Source: Prevotella melaninogenica ATCC 25845 (GTDB taxonomy: Bacteria > Bacteroidota > Bacteroidia > Bacteroidales > Bacteroidaceae). From it: DNA of 64,000 nt. The notes under the pieces are model-generated. The model was not told the DNA's origin and did not search any database. It worked only from the letters and a program-made list of their open reading frames with translations. Location of the stretch: the NCBI RefSeq assembly GCF_000144405.1, contig NC_014371.1, positions 962,501-1,026,500 of the forward strand, written 5' to 3'. A program made the position numbers and the translations under genes. Shown one piece after another: positions 9,760 through 18,223 of this stretch (position 1 is the first letter of the stretch; the number at the start of each line of letters is the position of its first letter).

Positions 9760-10806
9760 TTACCCCTCACGCACAAAGTCAAGGGCTTCCTTAACTTCAT
9801 CCTCACTGACAGACTGGTTGATACGGACATCACCAATACCACCTAAGAGCGTAACATTGATTTCATTACCACGATTCTTTTTATCATGGTGCATGAACTC
9901 AATGAGTTTAGGATAATCATTACATGTAATAGCTAATGTGCCATAATACTCACGAATGAAGTTGACCGTCTGACGCATACGTTCCGTTGGGAAGCCAGTC
10001 TTCACAACAGACAGATAAAGCTCAGCTATCAAGCCGAAAGCCACTGCATAACCATGAAGAATTGGATTCTTTTCTAATGACCATGACTCAAAAGCATGAC
10101 CAAAAGTATGTCCGAGATTTAATACCTTTCTAATACCCTTTTCATGTGGGTCTTCCTGAACAATACACTCCTTTACCTGCACACTCTTACAAAGCATTCC
10201 GCTCAATTGCTGTAAGTCTGGCTGTGCAAGATTAAAGTTTATCAGCTCTGCCCACATTGCTTCATCAGCTATCAAACCATGTTTCAACATCTCAGCATAA
10301 CCACTTCGGATGTTTTCCGTATCGAGTGTTTTAAGCCATTCGGTGTTAAGGAGAACGACATCAGCCTCACTAAACACGCCAATCTCATTCTTCAATCCTC
10401 CGAAGTTCACACCCGTCTTACCACCCACACTGGCATCTACCATCGCAAGCAATGTAGTTGGAATATTAATAAAATTGATTCCACGCTTGAAGGTTGAGGC
10501 AGCAAAACCACCAAGATCGGTCACCATACCACCACCAAGGTTTATCAACAGTGAGTGGCGTGTGGCTCCTCCCTGCTGCAATGCTTCCCATACAGAAGCC
10601 AACGTGTCAAGCGTCTTACTGCTATCAGTCGTACCAATCGTAATTACTTGTGCCTGCTTCAGACAGAAATCATCCTTGATAAGTTCCCAACATTTCTCAT
10701 GTGTCGTCTCATCAACGAGTACAAAGATCTTATCCTTCTCACATTCTGAGATGGCTGTTGCCAATTCACGCTTGAACTGTTTTGATATAATAATATTCTG
10801 TCTCAT
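9760..10806 (-). CDS. aroB: 3-Dehydroquinate synthase
   Basis: A 348-residue AroB, which turns DAHP into 3-dehydroquinate in the cytoplasm, the second step of the shikimate pathway. Seen in the sequence: the NAD-binding block INLGGGMVTDLGGFAA (about 88-103), the substrate and metal region SVGGKTGVN (about 126-134), SGYAEMLKHGL, and the Zn-ligand segment LNLGHTFGHAFE (about 230-241). Length is typical. No other shikimate gene is adjacent. The promoter is just upstream. Confidence 0.95.
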   Translation of the reverse strand: MRQNIIISKQFKRELATAISECEKDKIFVLVDETTHEKCWELIKDDFCLKQAQVITIGTTDSSKTLDTLASVWEALQQGGATRHSLLINLGGGMVTDLGGFAASTFKRGINFINIPTTLLAMVDASVGGKTGVNFGGLKNEIGVFSEADVVLLNTEWLKTLDTENIRSGYAEMLKHGLIADEAMWAELINFNLAQPDLQQLSGMLCKSVQVKECIVQEDPHEKGIRKVLNLGHTFGHAFESWSLEKNPILHGYAVAFGLIAELYLSVVKTGFPTERMRQTVNFIREYYGTLAITCNDYPKLIEFMHHDKKNRGNEINVTLLGGIGDVRINQSVSEDEVKEALDFVREG

Positions 10807-10831
10807 AAGCTTTCTCCTTTAATATTCAATA

Positions 10832-10860
10832 CAAAAATACGCCTTTTCTTTTTACACAAA
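10832..10860 (-). promoter_or_regulatory. Promoter of aroB
   Basis: Minus strand TTTG (10857-10860), 17-base gap (short), TATTTTTG (10832-10839); start codon about 26 bases downstream. The rest of the gap up to 11139 shows no gene and no convincing promoter for the next gene. Confidence 0.5.
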
Positions 10861-11139
10861 CATAGAATTACATAGTTATTTCACACACTTTAATACTCAA
10901 ATCAATGTTTTTGCGCACATCACTTACTCCGTGTGCAGTGTTTGCAAGTTGTTTACTATCAAATGACTTCAGCACCACTAAAGAACCAATAACATTCTGC
11001 CCTAAACTCCAAACACCTCTTATATATAAGCATCTTGAAATCTTTTTTCAATAAAATATTAACCTGCATTAAACCTTATCACATTCTCGTCGTCATATAT
11101 ATCGTTCAACGACAAGATTTAGAAATTAACAATAAACTT

Positions 11140-14115
11140 ATGGTAAAAAGACTGTTGACATTTGTTCTTCTGCTGACTGGCTCTATATCGATGCTGGCAC
11201 AGAACCGAACAATTACAGGATCACTCTACGATGGAGAGTTAAAAGAGAAGGTACCATTTGCTGTTGTTCAGCTGTTGAAGCAGGACAGTAGCTATGTTGT
11301 TGGTGCCACATCAGATGAAGCAGGAAGCTTTAAGATTACGGCTCCGAGCAATGGACGATTCATCTTGAAAGCATCTTATGTAGGTTACAAGACTATTTTT
11401 CAGAACATTACCATTGCCAATGAGCAGGATGTGGCAGTGGGTCAGTTAGACTTCCAAGTAGACTCACGCACTTTGAAAGAGGTGAAAGTTGTGGCAAGTG
11501 CACCGAAAGTTGTCGTAAAAGCCGACACCTTCCAGTACAATGCTTCGGCTTATCGCGTACCAGAAGGTTCGACGATTGAGGCTCTTGTAAAGAGATTACC
11601 TGGTGCGGAAGTGTCGAGTGATGGAACCATTAAGATTAATGGTAAGGAAGTTAAGAAGATACTTGTTGATGGAAAGGAGTTCATGGTGGGCGATACCAAG
11701 ACCGCGATGAAGAATCTCCCTACCTCTATCGTACAAACTATTAAGGCTTACGACCAAAAGAGTGACTTGAGTCGTGTGACGGGTATCGATGATGGTAACG
11801 AGTCAACTGTACTCGACTTTGGTATCAAAGCGGGAATGAACAAGGGTTTATTCTCTAATATTGACCTCGGTATCGGTACGCATAACCGCTATTCAGAGAA
11901 GGCGATGGGCGCTTATTTCAACAATAAGTTCCGTATGATGGGCTTTGCATCAGCCAATAATGTCAACGACATGGGCTTCGGTGGTGGTCCACGTGGCGGT
12001 TTCGGTGGCGTAAGACAGGGATTGAATGCGACCAAGATGGTGGGTCTGAACATGAATTATGACAATGGGAACACCCTGCAGTGGGATGGTAGTGTGCGTT
12101 GGAACCACTCTAATGGCGACCTGAATACACGTGTATCAAGTGAGAACTTCGTAGCAAGTCAGGGCTCATTTGCCAACCGTCTCGCACAAGAATACACCAG
12201 AACGAACTCTTGGGACGGCCGTTTCCGCTTGGAGTGGCGACCTGACTCTGTATGGAATATTATGTTCCGACCAAACATCAGACTCACTAAGAACGACGGA
12301 CAGGTGGTTAGTTCTTCTGCTGCCTATAACGCTGACCCATACGAAACAGTTGATGATCCATTGTCAGCAGCCTCTATCGCACAGCTGAAAGCATTGGGAA
12401 CGATGGTGAATACACAGCGTAATATGACCATAAGTTATGGTAATACCACCGCTTTGGGTGCTATGCTGCAGGTGAATCGCAAGCTCTCAAGCAACGGAAG
12501 AAACGTTACTTTGCGCGTAGATGGTAACTATAGTGATTCGGATTCAAAGACCTTCTCAACGCAAGATATTCAGTATTTCCAGTTGCAAGATGCACTCGGG
12601 AACGACTCTACTTATCGTGCCTATCGTTACAACCTTATGCCAACAAAGAGTTGGGACTATGCCCTACAGGCTACTTATAGCGAGCCAATAGCCCGCAAGA
12701 CTTACCTGCAGTTCAGCTATCAGTTTAAGTATGGCTTCTCAAAGAGCGACCGTGACACCTACGATCTCTCTGCTATGCCTTCAGGAACCTTCGGTAGTCT
12801 GCAACCAGCTTATCGTTCATGGGACAATTATCTCGGACTGCTGACCAATCCTTTGGCAAGCTATCTCGATGATAACTTGAGTCGTTACTCTGAGTATCGC
12901 ACCTATACACACGACATGCAGGTGATGATGCGAATGATTCGTGATAAGTGGAAGATGAACGTGGGTGTGATGTTCCAGCCACAGCACTCTACTTACATGC
13001 AGGATTACCTCGGGGTACACGTTGACACAGCGCGCACTGTATTCAACTGGAGTCCTAATTTCGACTTCCGTTATAAGTTCAGCGAGCAGAGCAATCTGCG
13101 TATCAATTATAAGGGTACTATCACTCAACCTACGATGAGTCAGCTGTTGAGTATCGTCGACAACACTGACCCACAGAATATTTCAGTTGGTAACCCTGGT
13201 TTGAAGCCAGCCTTCACCAATAACTTCCGCTTGTTCTATAACACGTACAAGCAGAGTCATTCACAGGCGCTGATGACTTTCGCGAACTTCTCAACGACAC
13301 GAAATGCAATTGGCAACAGTGTGACCTACGATGCGATCACAGGTGCACGTACGATACGGCCAGTGAACGTAAATGGTAACTGGGATGCTGATGCAGGATT
13401 GATGTATAACACAAGTATCGACTCTGCTGGCGTATGGAATCTCCACACCTTTACGCGTGCTAACTTCAATCGTTACGTCAGCTATCTGCAGCTTAACAGA
13501 ACAAGCAACTTAGAGAAGAATATAACGAAGTCATTGACCTTAGGAGAACGACTCGCTGCCAGCTATCGTACCTCTTGGTTAGAACTGGAGTTAGACGGTT
13601 CAGTAGATTATACGAACACGAAGAATAATCTTCAGAGTATGAGCAATCTACGTACATGGCAGTTTGCATATGGTGGTACGTTGAGTCTTAACCTCCCTTG
13701 GAACATGAGCATTTCGACCGACCTTCACCAGAACAGTCGTCGTGGATATAGCGATGCCTCATTGAACACCAATGAGCTACTTTGGAATGCGCAAATCTCA
13801 CAGAGTATGTTGAAAGGCAATGCACTGACCTTCAGTTTGCAGTTCTATGACATCTTACGTCAGCAGAGCAACCTCTCACGTGTCATCAACTCTATGAGCC
13901 GTACAGATACTGAATACAATAGTATTAACAGCTATATCATGCTGCGTGCTACCTACCGTTTGAACCTCTTTGGTGGTAAGAACGCTATGCCTAAACCAAA
14001 GGATAGTCCAGACTTCGACCGCAATGGTCCTGGTATGGGTCCACGTCCAAATGGTCGTCCTTCTGGCAACGGTGGCGGTCGTCCTCCTATGGGCGGTGGA
14101 TTCGGTGGATTCTAA
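11140..14115 (+). CDS. Outer-membrane beta-barrel protein, TonB-receptor-like
   Basis: A 991-residue outer-membrane protein. A signal peptide (residues 1-21, ending LAQ) is followed by a carboxypeptidase-regulatory-like beta sandwich (about 24-110), a plug-like region (about 115-235, with EGSTIEALVKRLPGAEV and KKILVDGKEF), and a long beta-barrel (about 240-965) of the OMP_b-brl_3 type. The tail is rich in Gly, Pro and Arg. Such proteins resemble TonB-dependent receptors; the substrate is unknown, and no SusD partner is next to it. I start at the ATG at 11140, where the signal peptide begins, although the frame stays open to 11035. Confidence 0.8.
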   Translation: MVKRLLTFVLLLTGSISMLAQNRTITGSLYDGELKEKVPFAVVQLLKQDSSYVVGATSDEAGSFKITAPSNGRFILKASYVGYKTIFQNITIANEQDVAVGQLDFQVDSRTLKEVKVVASAPKVVVKADTFQYNASAYRVPEGSTIEALVKRLPGAEVSSDGTIKINGKEVKKILVDGKEFMVGDTKTAMKNLPTSIVQTIKAYDQKSDLSRVTGIDDGNESTVLDFGIKAGMNKGLFSNIDLGIGTHNRYSEKAMGAYFNNKFRMMGFASANNVNDMGFGGGPRGGFGGVRQGLNATKMVGLNMNYDNGNTLQWDGSVRWNHSNGDLNTRVSSENFVASQGSFANRLAQEYTRTNSWDGRFRLEWRPDSVWNIMFRPNIRLTKNDGQVVSSSAAYNADPYETVDDPLSAASIAQLKALGTMVNTQRNMTISYGNTTALGAMLQVNRKLSSNGRNVTLRVDGNYSDSDSKTFSTQDIQYFQLQDALGNDSTYRAYRYNLMPTKSWDYALQATYSEPIARKTYLQFSYQFKYGFSKSDRDTYDLSAMPSGTFGSLQPAYRSWDNYLGLLTNPLASYLDDNLSRYSEYRTYTHDMQVMMRMIRDKWKMNVGVMFQPQHSTYMQDYLGVHVDTARTVFNWSPNFDFRYKFSEQSNLRINYKGTITQPTMSQLLSIVDNTDPQNISVGNPGLKPAFTNNFRLFYNTYKQSHSQALMTFANFSTTRNAIGNSVTYDAITGARTIRPVNVNGNWDADAGLMYNTSIDSAGVWNLHTFTRANFNRYVSYLQLNRTSNLEKNITKSLTLGERLAASYRTSWLELELDGSVDYTNTKNNLQSMSNLRTWQFAYGGTLSLNLPWNMSISTDLHQNSRRGYSDASLNTNELLWNAQISQSMLKGNALTFSLQFYDILRQQSNLSRVINSMSRTDTEYNSINSYIMLRATYRLNLFGGKNAMPKPKDSPDFDRNGPGMGPRPNGRPSGNGGGRPPMGGGFGGF

Positions 14116-14154
14116 CAGCCTCACCCCCAATCCCTCTCCGAATGGAGAAGAAGA

Positions 14155-14319
14155 AGCCTCACCCCCAACCCCTCTCCGAATGGAGAGGGGAGTAGTCACC
14201 GATATCCCCTACAAGATTGATTGGTATTATAGATTAATATTATACCTTTTAGTATCTTCTATAGGGGTATCACGGTAATCACTCCCCTCTCCATTCGGAG
14301 AGGGGCTGGGGGTGAGGCT
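14155..14319. repeat. 39-bp inverted repeat forming a large stem-loop
   Basis: Arms 14155-14193 and 14281-14319 are reverse complements with one mismatch over 39 bases; each arm itself contains the hairpin CCCCTCTCCGAATGGAGAGGGG type. An extra partial copy lies at 14120-14150. The loop (14194-14280) has weaker inner symmetry. It fills most of the gap between the barrel gene and the hydrolase gene. Confidence 0.85.
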
Positions 14320-14325
14320 GCAACT

Positions 14326-14357
14326 CTTGCACAGTTCTCTAAAAATGCTTACCTTTG
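14326..14357 (+). promoter_or_regulatory. Promoter of the secreted hydrolase gene
   Basis: CTTG (14326-14329), 20-base gap, TACCTTTG (14350-14357); start codon 55 bases downstream. Confidence 0.7.
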
Positions 14358-14412
14358 TCTGCAACCCTAAATCATTCAAAGAAGGGTAAACCCAAATAAA
14401 AAAATACAGACA

Positions 14413-15828
14413 ATGAAACCTATCAAGAACTTTATCGCAGCTGTGGGCTTGACGCTCGCGCTCTCTGCTATCACCAATAACGCTCACGCACAGGGAAGTA
14501 ATATGCAGGAGAAGGTGAAAAACTACTTCCTTCAAACGCTTAAAAAGAAGCAGAATGAAGAACAGAAAAGCAAGGATGCCTTTCAACGTAACAAGACTTA
14601 TACTACGGATATACAGCAACTGATAAAGAACAAAGATATCGCACAAAACCAAAAGATGGTGTGGGCAGCATGGTGTGAGGCGAATCGCGAGTTGAATGAA
14701 CAGAAACTTGCAAAGCCTGAAGACTTGCAGAAGGGCGTAAAAGCATCGTGGAATTTGCCAGAAGCATTGGAAAAGAATGCTGTCATGCCTTACTACTATG
14801 GTATAAAGGGAAGCACAGCAGGAAAGCTTCCGTTGTTCCTTTATCTGCATGGTTCTGGTCCAAAGGAACATGAATGGGCGACCGGACTTATCTTAGGAAA
14901 CAGATTCCAAGATGGTCCTTCTCTCTATTTCATTCCACAGATTCCTAATGAAGGCGACTACTATCGCTGGTGGCAAGTAGCTAAGCAGTTTGCTTGGGAG
15001 AAGCTTATCCGACAAGCATTTGTCGAGGGTAATGTTGATGCTAATCGTCTCTACGTCTTCGGTATATCTGAAGGGGGCTATGGCAGTCAGCGTCTTGCCT
15101 CTTTCTATGCCGACTATTGGGCTGCAGCGGGTCCAATGGCTGGTGGCGAACCATTGAAAAATGCACCTGTAGAAAACTGTGCTAACATTGGTTTTTCATT
15201 CCTCACAGGAGCGGATGACACTGGTTTCTACCGTAATATTCTAACTTATTATACGCAGATTGCATTTGACTCTGCTCAGTTGGTACGACCGCTTGATACC
15301 GACAAGCGTCCGCTCTTTGTTCATCGCATCAACCTATTGCCTGGCATGCAGCATCATATTAAATACGACCTCACTACTCCATGGCTAAAGAATTTCGTTC
15401 GTAATCCCTATCCAAAGACGGTTCTCTGGGAAGATTATGACATGGATGGGCGACATCGTTCGGGCTTCTACAACCTACAAGTGTTAAGCTCTCCTACGCA
15501 GAATCGCACTTACTATGACATGAATATCCACAACAATGTGGTGAAGATTAATATCAAAGAGGTCGAATACACCGCTGTTGAGAGAGACAAGCATTGGGGT
15601 ATTGAAATGAGATTTAACCGCAGCTACACAAATGCAAAGGGCGGTAGGCTACGTATTTATCTGAATAGCGAACTCATAGACATGAACAAGCCTGTGACAG
15701 TTATCGTCAACGGAAAAGAGCTCTATCGAAAGAATGTGAAGGCAAATCTCCAAGACATGATTAATAGCTGTACCGAGTATTTCGATCCTTACAGAGTTTA
15801 TCCAACTTCCATTGAGATTAATTATTAA
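14413..15828 (+). CDS. Secreted alpha/beta hydrolase (esterase/peptidase-like)
   Basis: A 471-residue exported protein with a signal peptide (residues 1-27, ending AHAQ). The alpha/beta-hydrolase core starts near 140: LFLYLHGSG is the oxyanion strand, and the nucleophile elbow is G-I-S-E-G-G with Ser near 219. An Asp near GADDTG and a His in PGMQHHIKYD could complete the triad. The layout resembles PHB-depolymerase-like and prolyl-oligopeptidase-like secreted esterases. The C-terminal quarter (about 365-471) is a beta-rich domain. Substrate unknown. Single gene with its own promoter. Confidence 0.75.
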   Translation: MKPIKNFIAAVGLTLALSAITNNAHAQGSNMQEKVKNYFLQTLKKKQNEEQKSKDAFQRNKTYTTDIQQLIKNKDIAQNQKMVWAAWCEANRELNEQKLAKPEDLQKGVKASWNLPEALEKNAVMPYYYGIKGSTAGKLPLFLYLHGSGPKEHEWATGLILGNRFQDGPSLYFIPQIPNEGDYYRWWQVAKQFAWEKLIRQAFVEGNVDANRLYVFGISEGGYGSQRLASFYADYWAAAGPMAGGEPLKNAPVENCANIGFSFLTGADDTGFYRNILTYYTQIAFDSAQLVRPLDTDKRPLFVHRINLLPGMQHHIKYDLTTPWLKNFVRNPYPKTVLWEDYDMDGRHRSGFYNLQVLSSPTQNRTYYDMNIHNNVVKINIKEVEYTAVERDKHWGIEMRFNRSYTNAKGGRLRIYLNSELIDMNKPVTVIVNGKELYRKNVKANLQDMINSCTEYFDPYRVYPTSIEINY

Positions 15829-15895
15829 CTCAATGGGAGCTGGGGAAATCCCCCTTTACCCTTCATTTTGTAATAAAATTTCACTCCCTTCATTT

Positions 15896-16000
15896 CAAAA
15901 GATGCTCTTTTGGCTTCTAAAAGACGCCTAATTGGCTTCCAAGAGACGCCCTTTTGACCTCTTAAAGACGCCCTTTAAGAACCCAATTAAGCACCTTTTA
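15896..16000 (-). repeat. 22-bp modular repeat element, copy e
   Basis: Five consecutive modules of 21-23 bases on the minus strand, each beginning with an A-rich lead and a core such as GGTGCTTA, GGGCGTCT, GGGCGTCT, AGGCGTCT, and closing with AGAGCATC. Four other copies are at 28079, 46111, 54931 and 63285. Similarity to copy d continues on the outer side to about 16120. No gene is seen between 15829 and 16440. Confidence 0.85.
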
Positions 16001-16121
16001 TCAACCAACTTTGTAACAGTCTGATTATAGGAAACTTACAAAGGCCGTAAAATACACGTTTTTCATACCGCTTTTAAGCCTTGAAAGCGGAATTATTGTA
16101 AATAAATTTCAGACCCTTCTT

Positions 16122-16440
16122 TTGAGTATTCATAAATTTGGTGTAATGCGCTTTGACGTAATGTCACACAGAGAAAGGGAGAGGACGGAGGATTATAAAA
16201 CAAAGTAATGGTAGGCACGGAGGCACCGTCGGTGCATAGAGCGACGGAGCATATTTGCAAGCTTTATTAGAGATTCTATACACAAACAATTTATCCAAAA
16301 GTTATAAGGAACCTGTACGCTACACCTCCGCCGCTCTATGTGCCGTCGGCACCTCCGTGACATTGCGTTTACCTCCGTCCACTCCGTGACTCCGTGTGCC
16401 CATTATATAAGCCTTTTAATTTATCCTCCATATTTCGAAA
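16122..16440. repeat. Long palindromic repeat (MITE-like), copy 1, split by IS4
   Basis: An imperfect palindrome of about 310 bases. The left part has GTCACACAGAGAAAGGGAGA and GGAGGCACCGTCGGTGCATA; the right part carries their reverse complements. Its last bases lie beyond the IS4 element (17863 on). Copies: 39079-39392, 55160-55483, partial 46255-46370. Confidence 0.8.
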
Positions 16441-17862
16441 TATTGCTGTCCGGTAACCCTTTTTCACATATAAAAGTTAAGGGCTAAAATCCGTATTTGG
16501 ATTTCAGCCCTTTTTGTTACTTTTGTTTCTGCGATAAAACTTCAATAACATGGGCAAAAGTACACATTTTATCGGACAGCCGGTCTATAATCAGGTAATA
16601 AAATTACTCGATAAGCAACAAATCAAGCAAATTAGCCTTGAAACACCCCGAAGTGAAGCTTATGTGAAGCGTCTTGATGGGTGGACTCACCTTGTCATAA
16701 TGCTTTTCGGTGTTCTCAAACACTTTGATTCTCTTCGGGAAGTGGAGATAGGCATGAAGGCTGAAGTAAACAAACTGCATCATCTTGGCATCGACTATGT
16801 CGTCCGTCGTAGTACGCTTGCTGATGCCAACAAGCGTCGCCCACAAGAGTTCTTTGCAAAGGTTTATGCGCACCTCTTAGAGCGTTATGGTTCTTTTTTA
16901 TCGGACAGCCGCCCTAAAGGTGAACAGAAGACATGGGAAAAGCTTCTGTATATGATGGATTCAACTACGATTACCCTTTTTGACAACATACTCAAGGGTG
17001 TAGGCAGACACCCCAAGAGTGGTAAGAAGAAAGGCGGTATGAAGGTTCATACGGTGATGAAGTATCATGTTGGCGTTCCCATGGTCGTACAGCTTACCTC
17101 TGCCGCCACGCATGATCATTATCTACTTAAAGAAGTGCATCTTCCTAAGGATGCTACCCTTACCATGGACAGAGCATACGTTGATTATGCACAGTTCCAG
17201 CGACTTACAGAGGAAGGGGTATGCTATGTGACCAAGATGAAGAAGAATCTCACCTATACGGAGTTGTCCTCAGTAACCTATGTAAGCCCTGATGGATTGG
17301 TTACACATACAGACAAGAAGATTCTCTTTGAGAAAGGAGAGATACGGCACGAAGCAAGACGTGTAGAACTGTGGAGTAATAACTCCCATAAGTCAGTTGT
17401 CCTGCTGACCAATAACTTTGAGCTCGATGTAAAAGACCTTGAGGAGATATACAAACGAAGATGGGCTATAGAGTCCCTTTACAAGCAGCTCAAACAGAAC
17501 TTCCCACTGCATTTCTTCTATGGTGACAGTGTAAATGCCATACAGATACAGACATGGGTGGTACTCATTGCCAATCTGCTTTGTACCATTATCTCCAGAA
17601 TGATAAAAAGACACGTATCCTTCTCGCAGCTGGTAACCATGCTGAGGCTCACACTGATGTATTACACTGATTTCATCTCATTTATGGAAAATCCACAAAA
17701 TGATGAACTCATCATAATAGCTGAAAAGGCAAATTCACCACCAAAAGAACTTGACTTATTTGATTAGGGGGGCTTGGATTTCAAAAAAGAATGCGGAATT
17801 ACCTATATAAAGACAATTCCGCAAGGATTTATATGTTATTTGAGTTTTACCGGACAGCAATA
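16441..17862 (+). mobile_element. IS4-family insertion sequence, complete
   Basis: A 1422-bp element with perfect 16-bp terminal inverted repeats TATTGCTGTCCGGTAA (16441-16456 and the complement at 17847-17862), flanked by a 9-bp direct target duplication ATTTCGAAA (16432-16440 and 17863-17871). It holds one intact transposase gene. Intact ends and duplication suggest a fairly recent insertion. Confidence 0.93.
16550..17767 (+). CDS. IS4-family transposase
   Basis: A 405-residue DDE transposase that cuts and inserts the surrounding element. An N-terminal DUF4372-type domain (about 5-80) precedes the DDE catalytic domain. Visible catalytic residues are Asp137 (MMDSTT), Asp207 (TMDRAY) and Glu308 in the IS4 signature Y-x2-R-x3-E-x6-K (YKRRWAIESLYKQLK). 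No frameshift or internal stop, so it is probably functional. Confidence 0.93.
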   Translation: MGKSTHFIGQPVYNQVIKLLDKQQIKQISLETPRSEAYVKRLDGWTHLVIMLFGVLKHFDSLREVEIGMKAEVNKLHHLGIDYVVRRSTLADANKRRPQEFFAKVYAHLLERYGSFLSDSRPKGEQKTWEKLLYMMDSTTITLFDNILKGVGRHPKSGKKKGGMKVHTVMKYHVGVPMVVQLTSAATHDHYLLKEVHLPKDATLTMDRAYVDYAQFQRLTEEGVCYVTKMKKNLTYTELSSVTYVSPDGLVTHTDKKILFEKGEIRHEARRVELWSNNSHKSVVLLTNNFELDVKDLEEIYKRRWAIESLYKQLKQNFPLHFFYGDSVNAIQIQTWVVLIANLLCTIISRMIKRHVSFSQLVTMLRLTLMYYTDFISFMENPQNDELIIIAEKANSPPKELDLFD

Positions 17863-17886
17863 ATTTCGAAAGAACCTCTTATTACC

Positions 17887-18095
17887 CTGTTACCATGTCT
17901 TGAATATCCTGTTACCATGTCTCTTATTACTCTGTACCATGTCTTCCATTACTCTGTTACCATGTCTTGAATATCCTGTTACCATGTCTCTTATTACCCT
18001 GTACCATGTCTCTTATTACTCTGTACCATGTCTATTATTACCCTGTCTCATGTCTTCCATTACTCTGTTACCATGTCTTCCATTACCCTGTCTCC
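17887..18095 (+). repeat. 22-bp minisatellite
   Basis: Nine to ten tandem units of 22-23 bases starting CTGTTACCATGTCT or CTGTACCATGTCT and ending ATTACC, ATTACT or AATATC. Two-unit blocks repeat as a higher-order unit (17887-17931 resembles 17954-17998). The reading frames across it are by-products of the repeat and are not called as genes. Confidence 0.9.
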
Positions 18096-18120
18096 ATCAA
18101 GGAATGCAAAACCACAAAAA

Positions 18121-18200
18121 GAGTTGACAAGTTAATTATCCCAAGGACCATACCCCTCAAAACAATTAACTTGTCAACTCGTTTACTTGTTTACTCGTCT
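18121..18200. repeat. 17-bp inverted repeat with octamer units
   Basis: GAGTTGACAAGTTAATT (18121-18137) and its exact reverse complement (18164-18180) around a 26-base loop, followed by more octamer-type units (GTTTACTT, GTCTACTT). It lies just downstream of the lipoprotein gene that ends at 18224 and could end that operon, but a T run is lacking. Related octamer tracts: 39773 and 46731. Confidence 0.75.
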
Positions 18201-18223
18201 ACTTAAAATTTCTCAACCTTTCA

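Noticed and set aside
11035..11139. Longer start for the barrel protein at 11140
   Set aside because: The extra 35 residues would bury the signal peptide.
14227..14871. Minus-strand frame of 214 codons opposite the hydrolase start
   Set aside because: Antisense to the signal peptide and N-terminus of a convincing gene and includes translated repeat DNA; no promoter or homology.
17887..18095. Possible CRISPR array
   Set aside because: Units are contiguous with no unique spacers, and no cas genes are present. The 22-bp modular elements likewise lack spacers.
17900..18206. Two overlapping plus-strand frames rich in Leu, Pro, Cys, Tyr and Thr
   Set aside because: They are read-outs of the 22-bp minisatellite in two frames, with no start signal or family resemblance.
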